In this document: positions 1 through 7,013 of the stretch, piece by piece
Layout: every line of letters begins with the position of its first letter
How positions within the stretch are numbered: the stretch's first letter is position 1
Source: Pseudomonadota bacterium
GTDB lineage: Bacteria > Pseudomonadota > Alphaproteobacteria > Acetobacterales > Acetobacteraceae
Assembly (NCBI GenBank): GCA_019352115.1
Contig: JABBNW010000021.1
Coordinates: 1 to 32,790 of the forward strand
Length of the DNA stretch: 32,790 nt
Direction: 5' to 3'
The notes under the pieces: model-generated
Database searches by the model: none
Told to the model about the DNA's origin: nothing
Seen by the model: only the letters and a program-made list of their open reading frames with translations
Position numbers and translations under genes: made by a program

Positions 1-274
1 GCCGCCATGCCGGCTGCTCGCTGTGGGTGATGACAAGCTGCGCTTTCAGCGCGTCCAGGTAGCCGGGCATGTTGGCAACGCCACGACCCATGCCGCGCCC
101 ACCCATCGGCCCCCAGGCGCCGCCGCCGCCCATCATGCCGCGACCGCCGCCACCGTAGCCGCCACCCATCATCCCAGGGCCGGCCGGTTGTGCCAGCGCC
201 AGCCCGCTCGTTCCCGCCAGCGCAGCGAACGCGCCGACCACGACCAGGCGACGACCCAATCCATTCCGCAGCAT
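1..274 (-). CDS. Spy/CpxP (LTXXQ)-family periplasmic protein, 5' part only
   Basis: The reading frame starts at ATG 274 behind a GGGAG ribosome site and runs off the window, leaving about 91 codons. It opens with a signal peptide (basic LRNGLGRR, hydrophobic stretch, then LALA-Q near residue 29). A Gly/Met-rich stretch follows, with two GMMGGG blocks and further Met residues. The visible end, YLDALKAQLVITHSEQPAW, matches the first helix of the LTXXQ family (Spy, CpxP, CnrX-like), where the usual form is LxxLKAxLxIT..QxPAW. Known members are periplasmic ATP-independent chaperones or metal/envelope-stress sensors. The Met/Gly-rich linker could bind copper, but that is inference. A weak FNR-like box lies about 84 bases upstream. 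The rest of the gene is outside the window, so the family call rests on one helix and the leader. Confidence 0.72.
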   Translation of the reverse strand, partial: MLRNGLGRRLVVVGAFAALAGTSGLALAQPAGPGMMGGGYGGGGRGMMGGGGAWGPMGGRGMGRGVANMPGYLDALKAQLVITHSEQPAWR

Positions 275-350
275 CGGTACTCTCCCGTCATCGAGGCCCC
301 ACGGCAGGCGGGGATCGACGGTGTCCTCGCACACCGTCCGGCGACAGGGA

Positions 351-364
351 ATGACCTGGATCAA
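351..364. promoter_or_regulatory. Weak FNR/FixK-like box upstream of the Spy-like gene
   Basis: ATGAC-CTGG-ATCAA matches 8 of the 10 specified positions of TTGAT-N4-ATCAA. It is centred about 84 bases upstream of the Spy-like start codon at 274. It is weaker than the two boxes at 2036 and 2102, and is listed because all three sit upstream of envelope genes in the same 2 kb. Confidence 0.35.
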
Positions 365-385
365 TTCAACGTCGGGATGCCACCC

Positions 386-408
386 CGGCTCCGCCGGCGC
401 GGCAGCCG
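386..408 (-). terminator. Hairpin just after the outer-membrane beta-barrel gene
   Basis: A stem CGGCT-CCGC / GCGG-(C)-AGCCG with a CGGC loop and one bulged base begins 3 bases after the stop of the minus-strand beta-barrel gene. There is no clear U-tract, so it may be an attenuated or Rho-assisted terminator. Confidence 0.4.
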
Positions 409-411
409 TGT

Positions 412-1977
412 TCAGAAGGAGGAGCCGATCACGAAATAGGCTTCGTTGCGGGAAAAATTGACGGTCGAATCCCCGGACACCCGCTGCGTATAGCGGTAGT
501 CGAGGCCGAGATAGACCTTGCTGGTCAGGCTGTAGCGCAGACCGACCGACATATCGGCTTCGTTATCCCACCGCGATGTCTGCTGGAAGTCGCTGTGCCC
601 GAACGCAAGCCGCAGGAGGCCGGTCAGCTTCGGCGACAAGCCCTGTTCCAGCCGGCCGCCGACGACGGTGTAGATATAGCCGGGGCTGCCCACCAGGGTC
701 GTCTCCTCGATCGAGCGGTCGAGGAAGGCGATGATGGCGGTGGTTTCACCCGCCTGCCAGCGGACGTCGGCATCCGCCGCCGGCGCGATCACCGGCTTGA
801 ACGTCGGATCGGCGTAATAGCGCCCCATCACGCCGACGAACGCCTGGCCCGAGACGTCCGACGCCAGGCGGAACAGGGCACCAAAGCCGGCCCGATAGCC
901 GTCGGAACTGCGCTGGTAGCCGAAATTATCGGTCGTCTGGTCGTACTGCCGGATATCGCCAAGCCCTTCCACGAACGGACGGAACCGGGGCTTGGCATCG
1001 TCGCGCACCAGCACGCCGAAGGTGTAGCGGTTGCGGTTACGATCCTGGTTGTCGATCTCGCCATGCAGACCTTCGACATTACCGAAAGTCAGGCGCTCGA
1101 CCGCGCCGCCGACACGGACGTTGAAGTCGCCGAACCGGTGGATCACGCCGGCATAGCCGTTGAGCTCCCAGTACGGCGTCGGCGTCAGCCCCTCCACCGC
1201 GTCCGGCGACGCGCGGTCCTCATGCTCCTTGAGTGCGCCGACCCCCAGCAGGATGCGGGTATTGCGGTCGACGTCGATGCGGCCTTCGACGAGGGAGTGC
1301 CAGTCGACCGTGTTCTCGCTGCCGTGCGTCCAGTAGCCGGTCAGATCGGTGCCGGCTTCGGCGTACAGCGCGTTGCGGCTCCAGTTGGACTGCACCGCGA
1401 TCCGCGGCGAGACGGTGCCGACCCAGTCGGACACCTTACCGGTACGGGTGGCATAGATGTTGTCGTCGAAGAACGACCCGGCCTGCACCTCCGGATAGAC
1501 GGTGACCGAGCCGACCTTGTACCCGGGGGCGCCGATCTGAGGCGGTTGCGCCGGGACGGTGCCGATCGTGTCCGGCTGCAGCGGCGGCATGATGCGCAGG
1601 TCGTTGGCGACATAGCGGGTCAGTTCCTGGCCGACCGCCTGCCGCACGGCGTCACGCTGCGCGGCTGGGGCGGCGGCGATGATCCGGTCGGCGATCTCGC
1701 GATAGACGGGCAGGTTCGCCCCAACGAAATCCGGCACCGGTGCCGCGGCGGTGCGCGCGAGCGCCGCCGCGGCTTCGGGCGTCGCTGCCAGCGCAGGGTC
1801 AGCCGCCAGGATCTGGGCGAGGCCATCGAGCAGGGCGCGCGGACCCGAGTCGGCTGCGACCGCAAGCTGTTGCACGACGAGGCCGGGCACCGCGACGGCG
1901 GCGTGCGCGGCCGCGGGGGCGAGCCCGACGGCCGCGGCCATGATCAGGTAGTGGAGTCGCCTGGTCAGGAGCCGCAT
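412..1977 (-). CDS. Outer-membrane beta-barrel protein (BBP2_2-like porin)
   Basis: This is a 521-residue predicted outer-membrane protein. I chose ATG 1977 because it opens directly on a signal peptide (MRLLTRRLHYL, hydrophobic core, AHA-A near residue 26) with AAAGG upstream; an in-frame ATG at 2049 would add an unlikely charged extension. About 130 residues of Ala-rich, probably helical sequence come first. The rest is repeated amphipathic beta strands rich in aromatic residues and Gly (for example VYPEVQAGSFFDDNIYATRTG, the EAGTDLTGYW segment, DYRYTQRVSGDSTVNFSRNEAYFVIGSSF). The protein ends in Phe, as outer-membrane barrels usually do. The EVxxGxxFDDNIYAT opening and overall layout fit the putative beta-barrel porin 2 family, often linked to export of exopolymers or unknown substrates. 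An FNR-like box lies 65 bases upstream. The specific substrate is unknown. Confidence 0.75.
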   Translation of the reverse strand: MRLLTRRLHYLIMAAAVGLAPAAAHAAVAVPGLVVQQLAVAADSGPRALLDGLAQILAADPALAATPEAAAALARTAAAPVPDFVGANLPVYREIADRIIAAAPAAQRDAVRQAVGQELTRYVANDLRIMPPLQPDTIGTVPAQPPQIGAPGYKVGSVTVYPEVQAGSFFDDNIYATRTGKVSDWVGTVSPRIAVQSNWSRNALYAEAGTDLTGYWTHGSENTVDWHSLVEGRIDVDRNTRILLGVGALKEHEDRASPDAVEGLTPTPYWELNGYAGVIHRFGDFNVRVGGAVERLTFGNVEGLHGEIDNQDRNRNRYTFGVLVRDDAKPRFRPFVEGLGDIRQYDQTTDNFGYQRSSDGYRAGFGALFRLASDVSGQAFVGVMGRYYADPTFKPVIAPAADADVRWQAGETTAIIAFLDRSIEETTLVGSPGYIYTVVGGRLEQGLSPKLTGLLRLAFGHSDFQQTSRWDNEADMSVGLRYSLTSKVYLGLDYRYTQRVSGDSTVNFSRNEAYFVIGSSF

Positions 1978-2035
1978 GACTGGGCACGCCTTTCTTGCTG
2001 CCAGATCATTTTTCAGATCGCCCGGGCGGGGCGCA

Positions 2036-2049
2036 TTGATCCTGGTCAA
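2036..2049. promoter_or_regulatory. FNR/FixK-type box before the beta-barrel gene
   Basis: TTGAT-CCTG-GTCAA matches 9 of 10 positions of the FNR consensus TTGAT-N4-ATCAA. It is centred about 65 bases upstream of the beta-barrel start codon at 1977. For a class II activator site (centre at -41.5) transcription would begin near 2001, leaving a short leader. The regulator is not in the window. Confidence 0.5.
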
Positions 2050-2101
2050 TCGTCACCCAATACGCATGAAACGTAGCGACTGCAAAGTCTTCATTAAGGG
2101 A

Positions 2102-2115
2102 TTGATCTACATCAA
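2102..2115. promoter_or_regulatory. Perfect FNR/Anr-type box
   Basis: TTGAT-CTAC-ATCAA is an exact match to the FNR/Anr/FnrL consensus. If used as a class II site for the plus-strand genes, transcription would start near 2150, which would place the start inside the tandem TACA-AA-TGTA boxes just downstream. An activator site followed by operators over the start point is a sensible two-input layout, but the start site is inferred. Confidence 0.65.
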
Positions 2116-2147
2116 GGTCCGGCCGTCCCGACCATGCGACTGTCTTG

Positions 2148-2185
2148 TTTACAAATGTACCGCGTTTTTACAAATGTACCGCGTT
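2148..2185. promoter_or_regulatory. Tandem CopY/BlaI-type operator (two TACA-AA-TGTA boxes)
   Basis: The 19-base unit TTTACAAATGTACCGCGTT occurs twice in perfect tandem (2148-2166 and 2167-2185). Each copy contains the palindrome TACA-AA-TGTA, matching the TACANNTGTA box bound by CopY and related to BlaI/MecI operators. The two palindrome centres are 19 bases apart, roughly two helical turns, so two dimers would bind the same DNA face. No CopY/BlaI repressor gene is visible in the window. The assignment is by motif only. Confidence 0.55.
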
Positions 2186-2206
2186 CTGCGGCGGACAGGA
2201 CAACCC

Positions 2207-2716
2207 GTGACCGAGACCTTGACCCAATGGATTTGGCGAACCGGGCTGCGCGGCGCGGCCGTCGCCGGGCTGCTCCTCATGGGGCCGATGCTGCCCGGCC
2301 GGGCGGCGGAGAACGCCACCCCGCACCGCGGGCCGCTGTCGAGCGGGCAGTACCAACCGACCCCCCATGAAGTCTGGTGCGGCGATCACCAGCTCGGGCG
2401 GCTCTCGATGAGGCAGCGGCACGAGGGCGGCAACCTGGCGCGCCTGCGCGCCGCCGATGCGGAGTTGGCCCCCGGCTTCGCGGCCGGAACGGCACGGACC
2501 GGTCTCGATCTGCTGGCCGCCTACCAGGAAGAGCTGGAAAAGCGCCGGCCCGACGTTGCGCTGGCGGCGAGCTACCTCGCCGTCGCGAGCGCGGTGCCGA
2601 TCACCGCGGCCCGCTATCGGCAGGTCAATGCCCTGCTCTGCGTCAGCACCACGCGCACCATCGCGCACGCCATTGCAACGGCAGCCGAGGCCCAGCGCCA
2701 GCAGATGGCGCGTTGA
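2207..2716 (+). CDS. Small secreted protein of unknown function
   Basis: This is a 169-residue protein I do not recognise. The chosen start is GTG 2207, preceded by ACAGGA; the in-frame ATG at 2174 lies inside an operator-like repeat and has no ribosome site. The N-terminus (TETLTQWIWRTGLRG, hydrophobic AAVAGLLLMGPMLPG, then RAA-E) reads as a signal peptide of about 34 residues. The mature part is soluble, largely helical in its second half (LDLLAAYQEELEKRRPDVALAASYLAVAS) and carries two cysteines (VWCGDH and LLCVST) that could pair in the periplasm. It is the first gene of a plus-strand set with two Gly-rich secreted proteins; the gap to the next start is 25 bases. Expression is probably set by the FNR-type and TACA-AA-TGTA boxes upstream. 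Confidence 0.6.
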   Translation: MTETLTQWIWRTGLRGAAVAGLLLMGPMLPGRAAENATPHRGPLSSGQYQPTPHEVWCGDHQLGRLSMRQRHEGGNLARLRAADAELAPGFAAGTARTGLDLLAAYQEELEKRRPDVALAASYLAVASAVPITAARYRQVNALLCVSTTRTIAHAIATAAEAQRQQMAR

Positions 2717-2741
2717 GCCAGCCGCAGCCAGGCCCGAAACC

Positions 2742-3395
2742 ATGAGGGACATTGCGCAGATGACAGCAGAACTGCCGCCGCTCCGGCGCCGCCGGTTGTT
2801 TGCGGGGTTGGGTCTGGCCGCCTTGCTGCTCGCTCTGCCGCGCGGCGCCACGGCACAGGAGCACGGTGCCGGCGGGTCGGGCGGCCATGGCGGCGGCGAA
2901 TCCGGCGGTGGCCACAGCGGCGGTGGCGGCGGCGGCGGCGAAACAGGCGGCGGTGGTGGTGGCGGCAGCGGGGGCGGCAGTGGGGGCGGCGGAGCCGGCC
3001 AGGGCAGGACCCCGGCGGAGCGCCCCGTGCGCCATCGCCAGCGCACCAGACGCGCGCTCGGGGGCGGCGAGTCCGGCGGCGGTCACACCGGCGGCGGCCA
3101 TGGTGGCGGCGGCCATGGTGGTGGTGGTGGCGGTGGAGGTGGAGGTGGAGGTGGAGGTGGCGAAGAAACCGGCAGCGGCGAGACCGGCGGGGACGTGACC
3201 GGTGGGGACGTGACCGGTGGGGACGTGACCGGTGGCGGGGAAACCGGCGGGACGAGCCCGACAACGGGGGCTCTCCCGCTGCCACCTGACGGCTCCACCA
3301 CCGGACCTATCGGCGGGGGCGTGGGCGGCGAGCACTTCGTCCATGAAGGGCCAGGCAACTGGGGCGCCGACAGCAAGGTGCTGCGCCGTCCCTGA
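2742..3395 (+). CDS. His/Gly-rich secreted low-complexity protein
   Basis: This is a 217-residue protein with a leader containing RRRRLFAGLGLAALLLALPRGATA-Q: an RRRLF run that could be read by the Tat system and an ATA-Q cleavage site. Almost all of the mature chain is Gly with regularly spaced His, Glu, Ser and Thr (GGHGGGESGGGHSGGGG, HTGGGHGGGGHGGGG), then three exact GGDVT-type repeats and a short non-repetitive tail. A basic linker (RTPAERPVRHRQRTRRALG) splits the two Gly-rich halves. The start could be ATG 2742 or ATG 2760; the latter has GAGGG upstream. The His-Gly pattern could bind transition metals or form an extracellular matrix; both are inference. G/C-biased codon positions and signal peptide support a real gene, and the strong composition bias makes homology searches unreliable. 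Confidence 0.6.
   Translation: MRDIAQMTAELPPLRRRRLFAGLGLAALLLALPRGATAQEHGAGGSGGHGGGESGGGHSGGGGGGGETGGGGGGGSGGGSGGGGAGQGRTPAERPVRHRQRTRRALGGGESGGGHTGGGHGGGGHGGGGGGGGGGGGGGGEETGSGETGGDVTGGDVTGGDVTGGGETGGTSPTTGALPLPPDGSTTGPIGGGVGGEHFVHEGPGNWGADSKVLRRP
3132..3155 (+). repeat. (GGTGGA)4 microsatellite inside the His/Gly-rich gene
   Basis: Four exact hexamers encode Gly-Gly. Copy-number slippage would keep frame and only change the Gly run length. It is flanked by further GGT/GGC runs. Confidence 0.8.
3189..3233 (+). repeat. Three tandem 15-bp repeats
   Basis: The unit GGGGACGTGACCGGT occurs three times without mismatch and encodes the GGDVT-type pentapeptide repeats of the His/Gly-rich protein. 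Perfect identity at the DNA level suggests recent duplication. Confidence 0.85.
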
Positions 3396-3431
3396 AGACG
3401 TGACACCGATTTCAACCAAGGAACAACAACC

Positions 3432-4436
3432 ATGACAACCAGGAAACTATCACCCAGTGCCCTACGGCGAATCCTGCTCGGCTCCGCCGCGCTGGGGCTG
3501 GTGATCTGGATGCCGCAAGGACCGTCGCGGCACGGCGCCCTGATCGGGACGGCCTATGCCCAGGGGACCCAGGGGCAGGGGCAAGGTCAGGGGGGCGGTG
3601 GCCATCGCGGCGGCGGCAGTAGCGAGCACGGGAGCGGCGGCAGTGGCAGCAGCACCCACGGCGGCGGCAGCAGCGAACACGGCAGCGGCAGCAGTTCCGC
3701 GGCGGCCCCCTCCGGTACCGGCAGCAGCCACGCGCCAGGCACCTCCGGCGCCGGCATGGGTCGGGGCGGTTCGAGCACCGTCCAGGGCCACCACGGCCAG
3801 GGCGGTTCCACCGGCGAGGAAAGCGGTGAGGAAGGTACCAGCTCGGACAAGAAGGGCCCGCGCTTCGGCGGCGGCACCAACACCCGCCAGCCGGAAAGCG
3901 GCACCACCGGCGGCCGGCCGGCATGGGCCAAGGAAGGCATCCCCGAGGTGGAACTCGGCCGGCTCAGCGTCGCGCGGTCGCCCGTGCACGTCCTCGACCA
4001 CGCGTTCTCCGAGACGGTGAGCAACTGGGCCACCACGGGCACGACGGTGCTGACCCTGACCGCGCCCGACCAGCCGACCCTGGTTCTGACGGTCGCGCAG
4101 CTCTATTCGAAAACGGCGGTCGAATTCGCGCAGATCGTCGAGACGTACTATGACTCCATCACGCGCGTCGACTCACCGCTCGAGAACCTGAGCCTGCTCA
4201 AGAACCTGGCCACGACCGGCACCACCGCCCTCACCGGGGTGACGCCGGCGAGCAAGACCGATCTGATGGCGATCTTCCTTGGCTCTGCCTCCGACAAGAC
4301 GATCCCGGTCAGCGTCGACACGGTGACCGCGATCAACACCATCCTCGGCCTGCCGGCGCTGACGCCCGAGCAGGCGGCCACCCTCGCCGCCGAGGCGGAT
4401 GCGGTGCGGCTGGCGATCGCCAGCGGTCACGGCTGA
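3432..4436 (+). CDS. Gly/Ser-rich secreted protein with a conserved-looking C-terminal domain
   Basis: This is a 334-residue protein starting at ATG 3432 behind AAGGA. A long leader (SALRRILLGSAALGLVIWM ... GTAYA-Q) ends near residue 43. Residues 45-150 are Gly/Ser/Gln/His-rich with an imperfect GGSSEHGSG repeat. The last ~165 residues are not repetitive: IPEVELGRLSVARSPVHVLDHAFSE, then a predicted alpha/beta region that carries the phrase ATTGTT twice (NWATTGTTVLTLT and NLATTGTTALTG), and a helical end (LTPEQAATLAAEADAVRLAIASGHG). I do not recognise the C-terminal domain. It lies 36 bases after the His/Gly-rich gene and is probably co-transcribed. The arrangement (export leader, flexible linker, folded end) suits a surface or matrix protein; function is unknown. 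Confidence 0.68.
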   Translation: MTTRKLSPSALRRILLGSAALGLVIWMPQGPSRHGALIGTAYAQGTQGQGQGQGGGGHRGGGSSEHGSGGSGSSTHGGGSSEHGSGSSSAAAPSGTGSSHAPGTSGAGMGRGGSSTVQGHHGQGGSTGEESGEEGTSSDKKGPRFGGGTNTRQPESGTTGGRPAWAKEGIPEVELGRLSVARSPVHVLDHAFSETVSNWATTGTTVLTLTAPDQPTLVLTVAQLYSKTAVEFAQIVETYYDSITRVDSPLENLSLLKNLATTGTTALTGVTPASKTDLMAIFLGSASDKTIPVSVDTVTAINTILGLPALTPEQAATLAAEADAVRLAIASGHG

Positions 4437-4442
4437 TCGCAG

Positions 4443-4480
4443 CGGTCCGGGCAGCGGCGGTCTCGCCGCCGCCTGGACCG
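4443..4480 (+). terminator. Long GC-rich hairpin after the secreted-protein set
   Basis: The stem CGGTCC ... GCGGCGG / CCGCCGC ... GGACCG with a TCTCG loop begins 6 bases after the stop of the Gly/Ser-rich gene. It fits a terminator ending the three-gene unit, though no U-tract follows. Confidence 0.5.
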
Positions 4481-4676
4481 GGGCGGACCCGCCAGGCGGG
4501 CGGGTGTACCGTCCACCCGGCTGGGATCGAGCCCGTTCCGCCTGCCCCCCGTCGGGCAAGCCGCGGGGTCTCGCGCACGACACCCCCGGCCGCCGCCCCT
4601 TCTGACGCCTGGATTTCCCGTCCGCAGCCATGCACCTATGCTGGTGCCGGCCAGGATCGCACCCAAGGGGAATCCC

Positions 4677-5771
4677 ATGAAGATTGCGCGCTTCACCAAC
4701 GACCTGCTCAGCATCCCGGAAGACGAACCGCTCGCGAATGCGCCGGAGCGGCCGGGCGCCATGCGCCCTGTCGTCGCGCTGCGGATCGAAACGAGTGATG
4801 GAATCGAAGGCATCGGCCTCACCTTCTACGGCGGCGCCCTGTCGCGCGCGCTGCACGAGGCAGTGGACGCCCTGACGACCCTCATCATCGGCGACGACCC
4901 GCTGCGCCCGGAAGCAATCGCGGCGAAACTGCGCGCTGCCGCCGGCGGCTGCGAGCCCGGCGGGATTTTCACCCTCGCCGCCGCGGCGATCGACCTCGCC
5001 TTGTGGGATATCAAGGGCAAGCATGCCGGGCTGCCGATCTGGAAACTGCTCGGCGGCGCCCGCGCGACGGTGCCGACCTATGCCTCCGGCGCGCTGCGTC
5101 GCGGGCTGACGCACGACCAGGCGGCGACCGCCGCGGCCCGGCTGAAGGCCAGCGGCTTCACCGAGATGAAGATGCAGCTCGCCCTGCCCGGCAACCCCAC
5201 CGTCACCGATGAGATCACTCGCGCGCGGGCGATCCGCGCAGCGATCGGCCCCGACATCCGCCTGATGTGCGACATCAACCAGCGCTGGCGCCCGGAGCAG
5301 GCGATCGACATCGGCCGGCGGATCGAGGATGTGGGCCTGTTCTGGCTGGAAGACGTGACCGCGGCGGACGATTTCGCCGGCATCGCGCGGATCAACGATG
5401 CGCTGGCGACGCCGATCGCCGGCGGCGAATACCTCTGGGGCGTCACCCCGCACCGGCACGCGATCGAAGCCCGCGCGGTCGATTACGTGATGATCGACCT
5501 GGTGCGCGCCGGCGGCGTGACGCCCTGGCTGAAGATCGCCGGCATGGCCGACGCGTTCAACCTGCCGGTGGTCAGCCACGTCATCCCGGAGTTCCACTGC
5601 CAGCTCATCGGCGCGATCCCGAACGGGCTGACGGTCGAGTACATGCCGTGGATGCTGAAGCTGTTCACCGCCACGCCGTCGGTCGCCGGGGGAGCGATCA
5701 CCTTGCCGGAAGCCGCCGGCTGGGGACTGACGTTCGACCAGGCGGCGCTGGAGCACTTCCGCCTGGCGTAG
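4677..5771 (+). CDS. Enolase-superfamily dehydratase (mandelate racemase/muconate-lactonizing type)
   Basis: This is a 364-residue protein starting at ATG 4677 after AGGGGAATCCC. The capping domain precedes a TIM barrel with the family's metal ligands: Asp199 (CDINQRW, with Asn201), Glu225 (WLEDV) and Glu251 (GGEY). Compared with mandelate racemase, Lys164 corresponds to Lys165 but Lys166 is replaced by Gln167 (motif KMQ). The Asp-His dyad (Asp274 in VMIDLVRAGG, His301 in VVSHVIPEFH) and Glu321 are kept. Known members abstract the proton alpha to a carboxylate; sugar-acid dehydratases are the commonest outcome, so dehydration of a hydroxy acid is plausible. It ends 5 bases from the converging methyltransferase gene. 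The substrate cannot be told from sequence alone. Confidence 0.85.
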   Translation: MKIARFTNDLLSIPEDEPLANAPERPGAMRPVVALRIETSDGIEGIGLTFYGGALSRALHEAVDALTTLIIGDDPLRPEAIAAKLRAAAGGCEPGGIFTLAAAAIDLALWDIKGKHAGLPIWKLLGGARATVPTYASGALRRGLTHDQAATAAARLKASGFTEMKMQLALPGNPTVTDEITRARAIRAAIGPDIRLMCDINQRWRPEQAIDIGRRIEDVGLFWLEDVTAADDFAGIARINDALATPIAGGEYLWGVTPHRHAIEARAVDYVMIDLVRAGGVTPWLKIAGMADAFNLPVVSHVIPEFHCQLIGAIPNGLTVEYMPWMLKLFTATPSVAGGAITLPEAAGWGLTFDQAALEHFRLA

Positions 5772-5776
5772 ACCGT

Positions 5777-6799
5777 TCAACGGGGGTGCAGCCGATAGTG
5801 GCTCACCCCCCAGTCGGCCCCGCCGCGCGCGCCGAACACCCCGGCGAGCCCGAGCAAAAGCAGCCGCCAGCGTCGCCGCCACAGCGGGGCCTCGGTGCCG
5901 TAGGCGGCAGCAAGCAACGGCATGATGGCGGCCTGGTTCGAATCGAACCGGGCCAACCAGTCGAGTGCGGTGCGGCGGTAGTGCATGCCGCTCCAGCGCC
6001 ATTCCTCCGCCACCGTGAACGGCGAATCGACGGCGCGGATCAGCCCCTGGCTCGGCATTATGCCGCCGGTGAGGAAATGGCGCGCGGCCCAGTCCCGCGG
6101 CGTGTCGAGTTCGAACCGGTAGGGCCGTGCGCGATGACAGAACAGGTGGACGAACAGCCGCCCGTCGCGGACCAGCCAGTCGTGGATGCGGCCCAGGAGG
6201 GCGGCCCAGTTCGCCATGTGCTCGAACAATTCGACGGCGACGATCCGGTCGAACCGGCCGGGCGGGGCGAAATTGGTCATCTCGGCGGTCAGGACGTGCA
6301 GGCCGGAAAAGCCGCGCCGCGCCGCCTCCGCCTCGATATAGCGATGCTGGGCGGGAGCGTTGGCGACCGCGACGATCTCCGCGCGGGGGAAGCGCGCCGC
6401 CAGCCACAGGCTCAGGGAGCCCCACCCGCAGCCGAGGTCGAGGATTCTCTGGCCGTCCTGAAGATCGGCATGCGCGGCCGTTTGTGCCAATGCGTCCTCC
6501 TCCGCCTCCGCCAGCGTCGACGCGCGGTCATAGAGGCAGCAGGAATACTTGCGCTGCGGACCCAGCATCAGGCCGAAGAATTCGGCCGGCAATCCGTAAT
6601 GCTGGGCATTGGCGGCCTCAGGATAGTGCGCGATCGGCGTGCCGGCCATCAGCGCCGCGACCACCCGCTCCTCGTACGGGCCGGCCGCGACGAGGCGCCG
6701 CGACAATTGCGCCACCCGCAGGGCAATGGCGGCGCGCAGCACAGGATCGGGCAGCCCGATCCGCTCGGCGATCGCGATGATGATCGAACGGAGGTTCAT
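5777..6799 (-). CDS. SAM-dependent methyltransferase, cyclopropane-fatty-acid-synthase family
   Basis: This is a 340-residue protein. The start at ATG 6799 (MNLRSIIIAIAERIGLPDPVLRAAI) fits the usual opening of this subgroup; upstream in-frame sequence has no family resemblance. The family hallmark RKYSCCLYDRASTLAEAEEDAL is at residues 83-104, followed by the SAM-binding motif DLGCGWGS (121-128) and the acidic VELFEHM segment. The short N-terminus, without the ~100-residue lipid-binding domain of true CFA synthase, resembles the small-molecule N- or C-methyltransferase branch (coclaurine N-methyltransferase-like). It is divergent from the dehalogenase gene, with about 215 bases between. The methyl acceptor is unknown. 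Confidence 0.82.
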   Translation of the reverse strand: MNLRSIIIAIAERIGLPDPVLRAAIALRVAQLSRRLVAAGPYEERVVAALMAGTPIAHYPEAANAQHYGLPAEFFGLMLGPQRKYSCCLYDRASTLAEAEEDALAQTAAHADLQDGQRILDLGCGWGSLSLWLAARFPRAEIVAVANAPAQHRYIEAEAARRGFSGLHVLTAEMTNFAPPGRFDRIVAVELFEHMANWAALLGRIHDWLVRDGRLFVHLFCHRARPYRFELDTPRDWAARHFLTGGIMPSQGLIRAVDSPFTVAEEWRWSGMHYRRTALDWLARFDSNQAAIMPLLAAAYGTEAPLWRRRWRLLLLGLAGVFGARGGADWGVSHYRLHPR

Positions 6800-6883
6800 C
6801 ACGGCGGCGACCACGGGCCGGGAGCGCGGGGACGACAGGCGCAGGGCGGCAATTTCAGACGGATGCAAAGGGCTAGCATGTTT

Positions 6884-6898
6884 GCGAGTATAGCTCGC
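6884..6898. promoter_or_regulatory. Inverted repeat between divergent genes
   Basis: GCGAG-TATAG-CTCGC lies between the starts of the methyltransferase (6799) and dehalogenase (7014). It could be an operator for either gene. Only its symmetry and position support it. Confidence 0.25.
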
Positions 6899-7013
6899 GG
6901 CAACGAGCCGGTCATATTTCCCCAAGGCGTCGCGAGGAAGGCTCGACGTGCTATCCCAGGATGGCGGATTGGGCCCGGACATGCCCGTCCGCGGCGAACA
7001 CGGGGGAGGCACG

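Noticed and set aside
595-2076. A 493-codon plus-strand open frame opposite the beta-barrel gene
   Set aside because: Arg/Asp/Gly-biased composition without a leader or motifs; the minus strand has a signal peptide and beta-strand pattern.
2174-2206. ATG 2174 as the start of the small secreted protein
   Set aside because: It lies inside the second TACA-AA-TGTA box and has no ribosome site; GTG 2207 has ACAGGA upstream and opens on the signal peptide.
2880-3240. A CRISPR array in the repetitive Gly-rich gene
   Set aside because: Repeats are short, codon-phased and have no unique spacers or cas genes; they encode Gly-rich protein.
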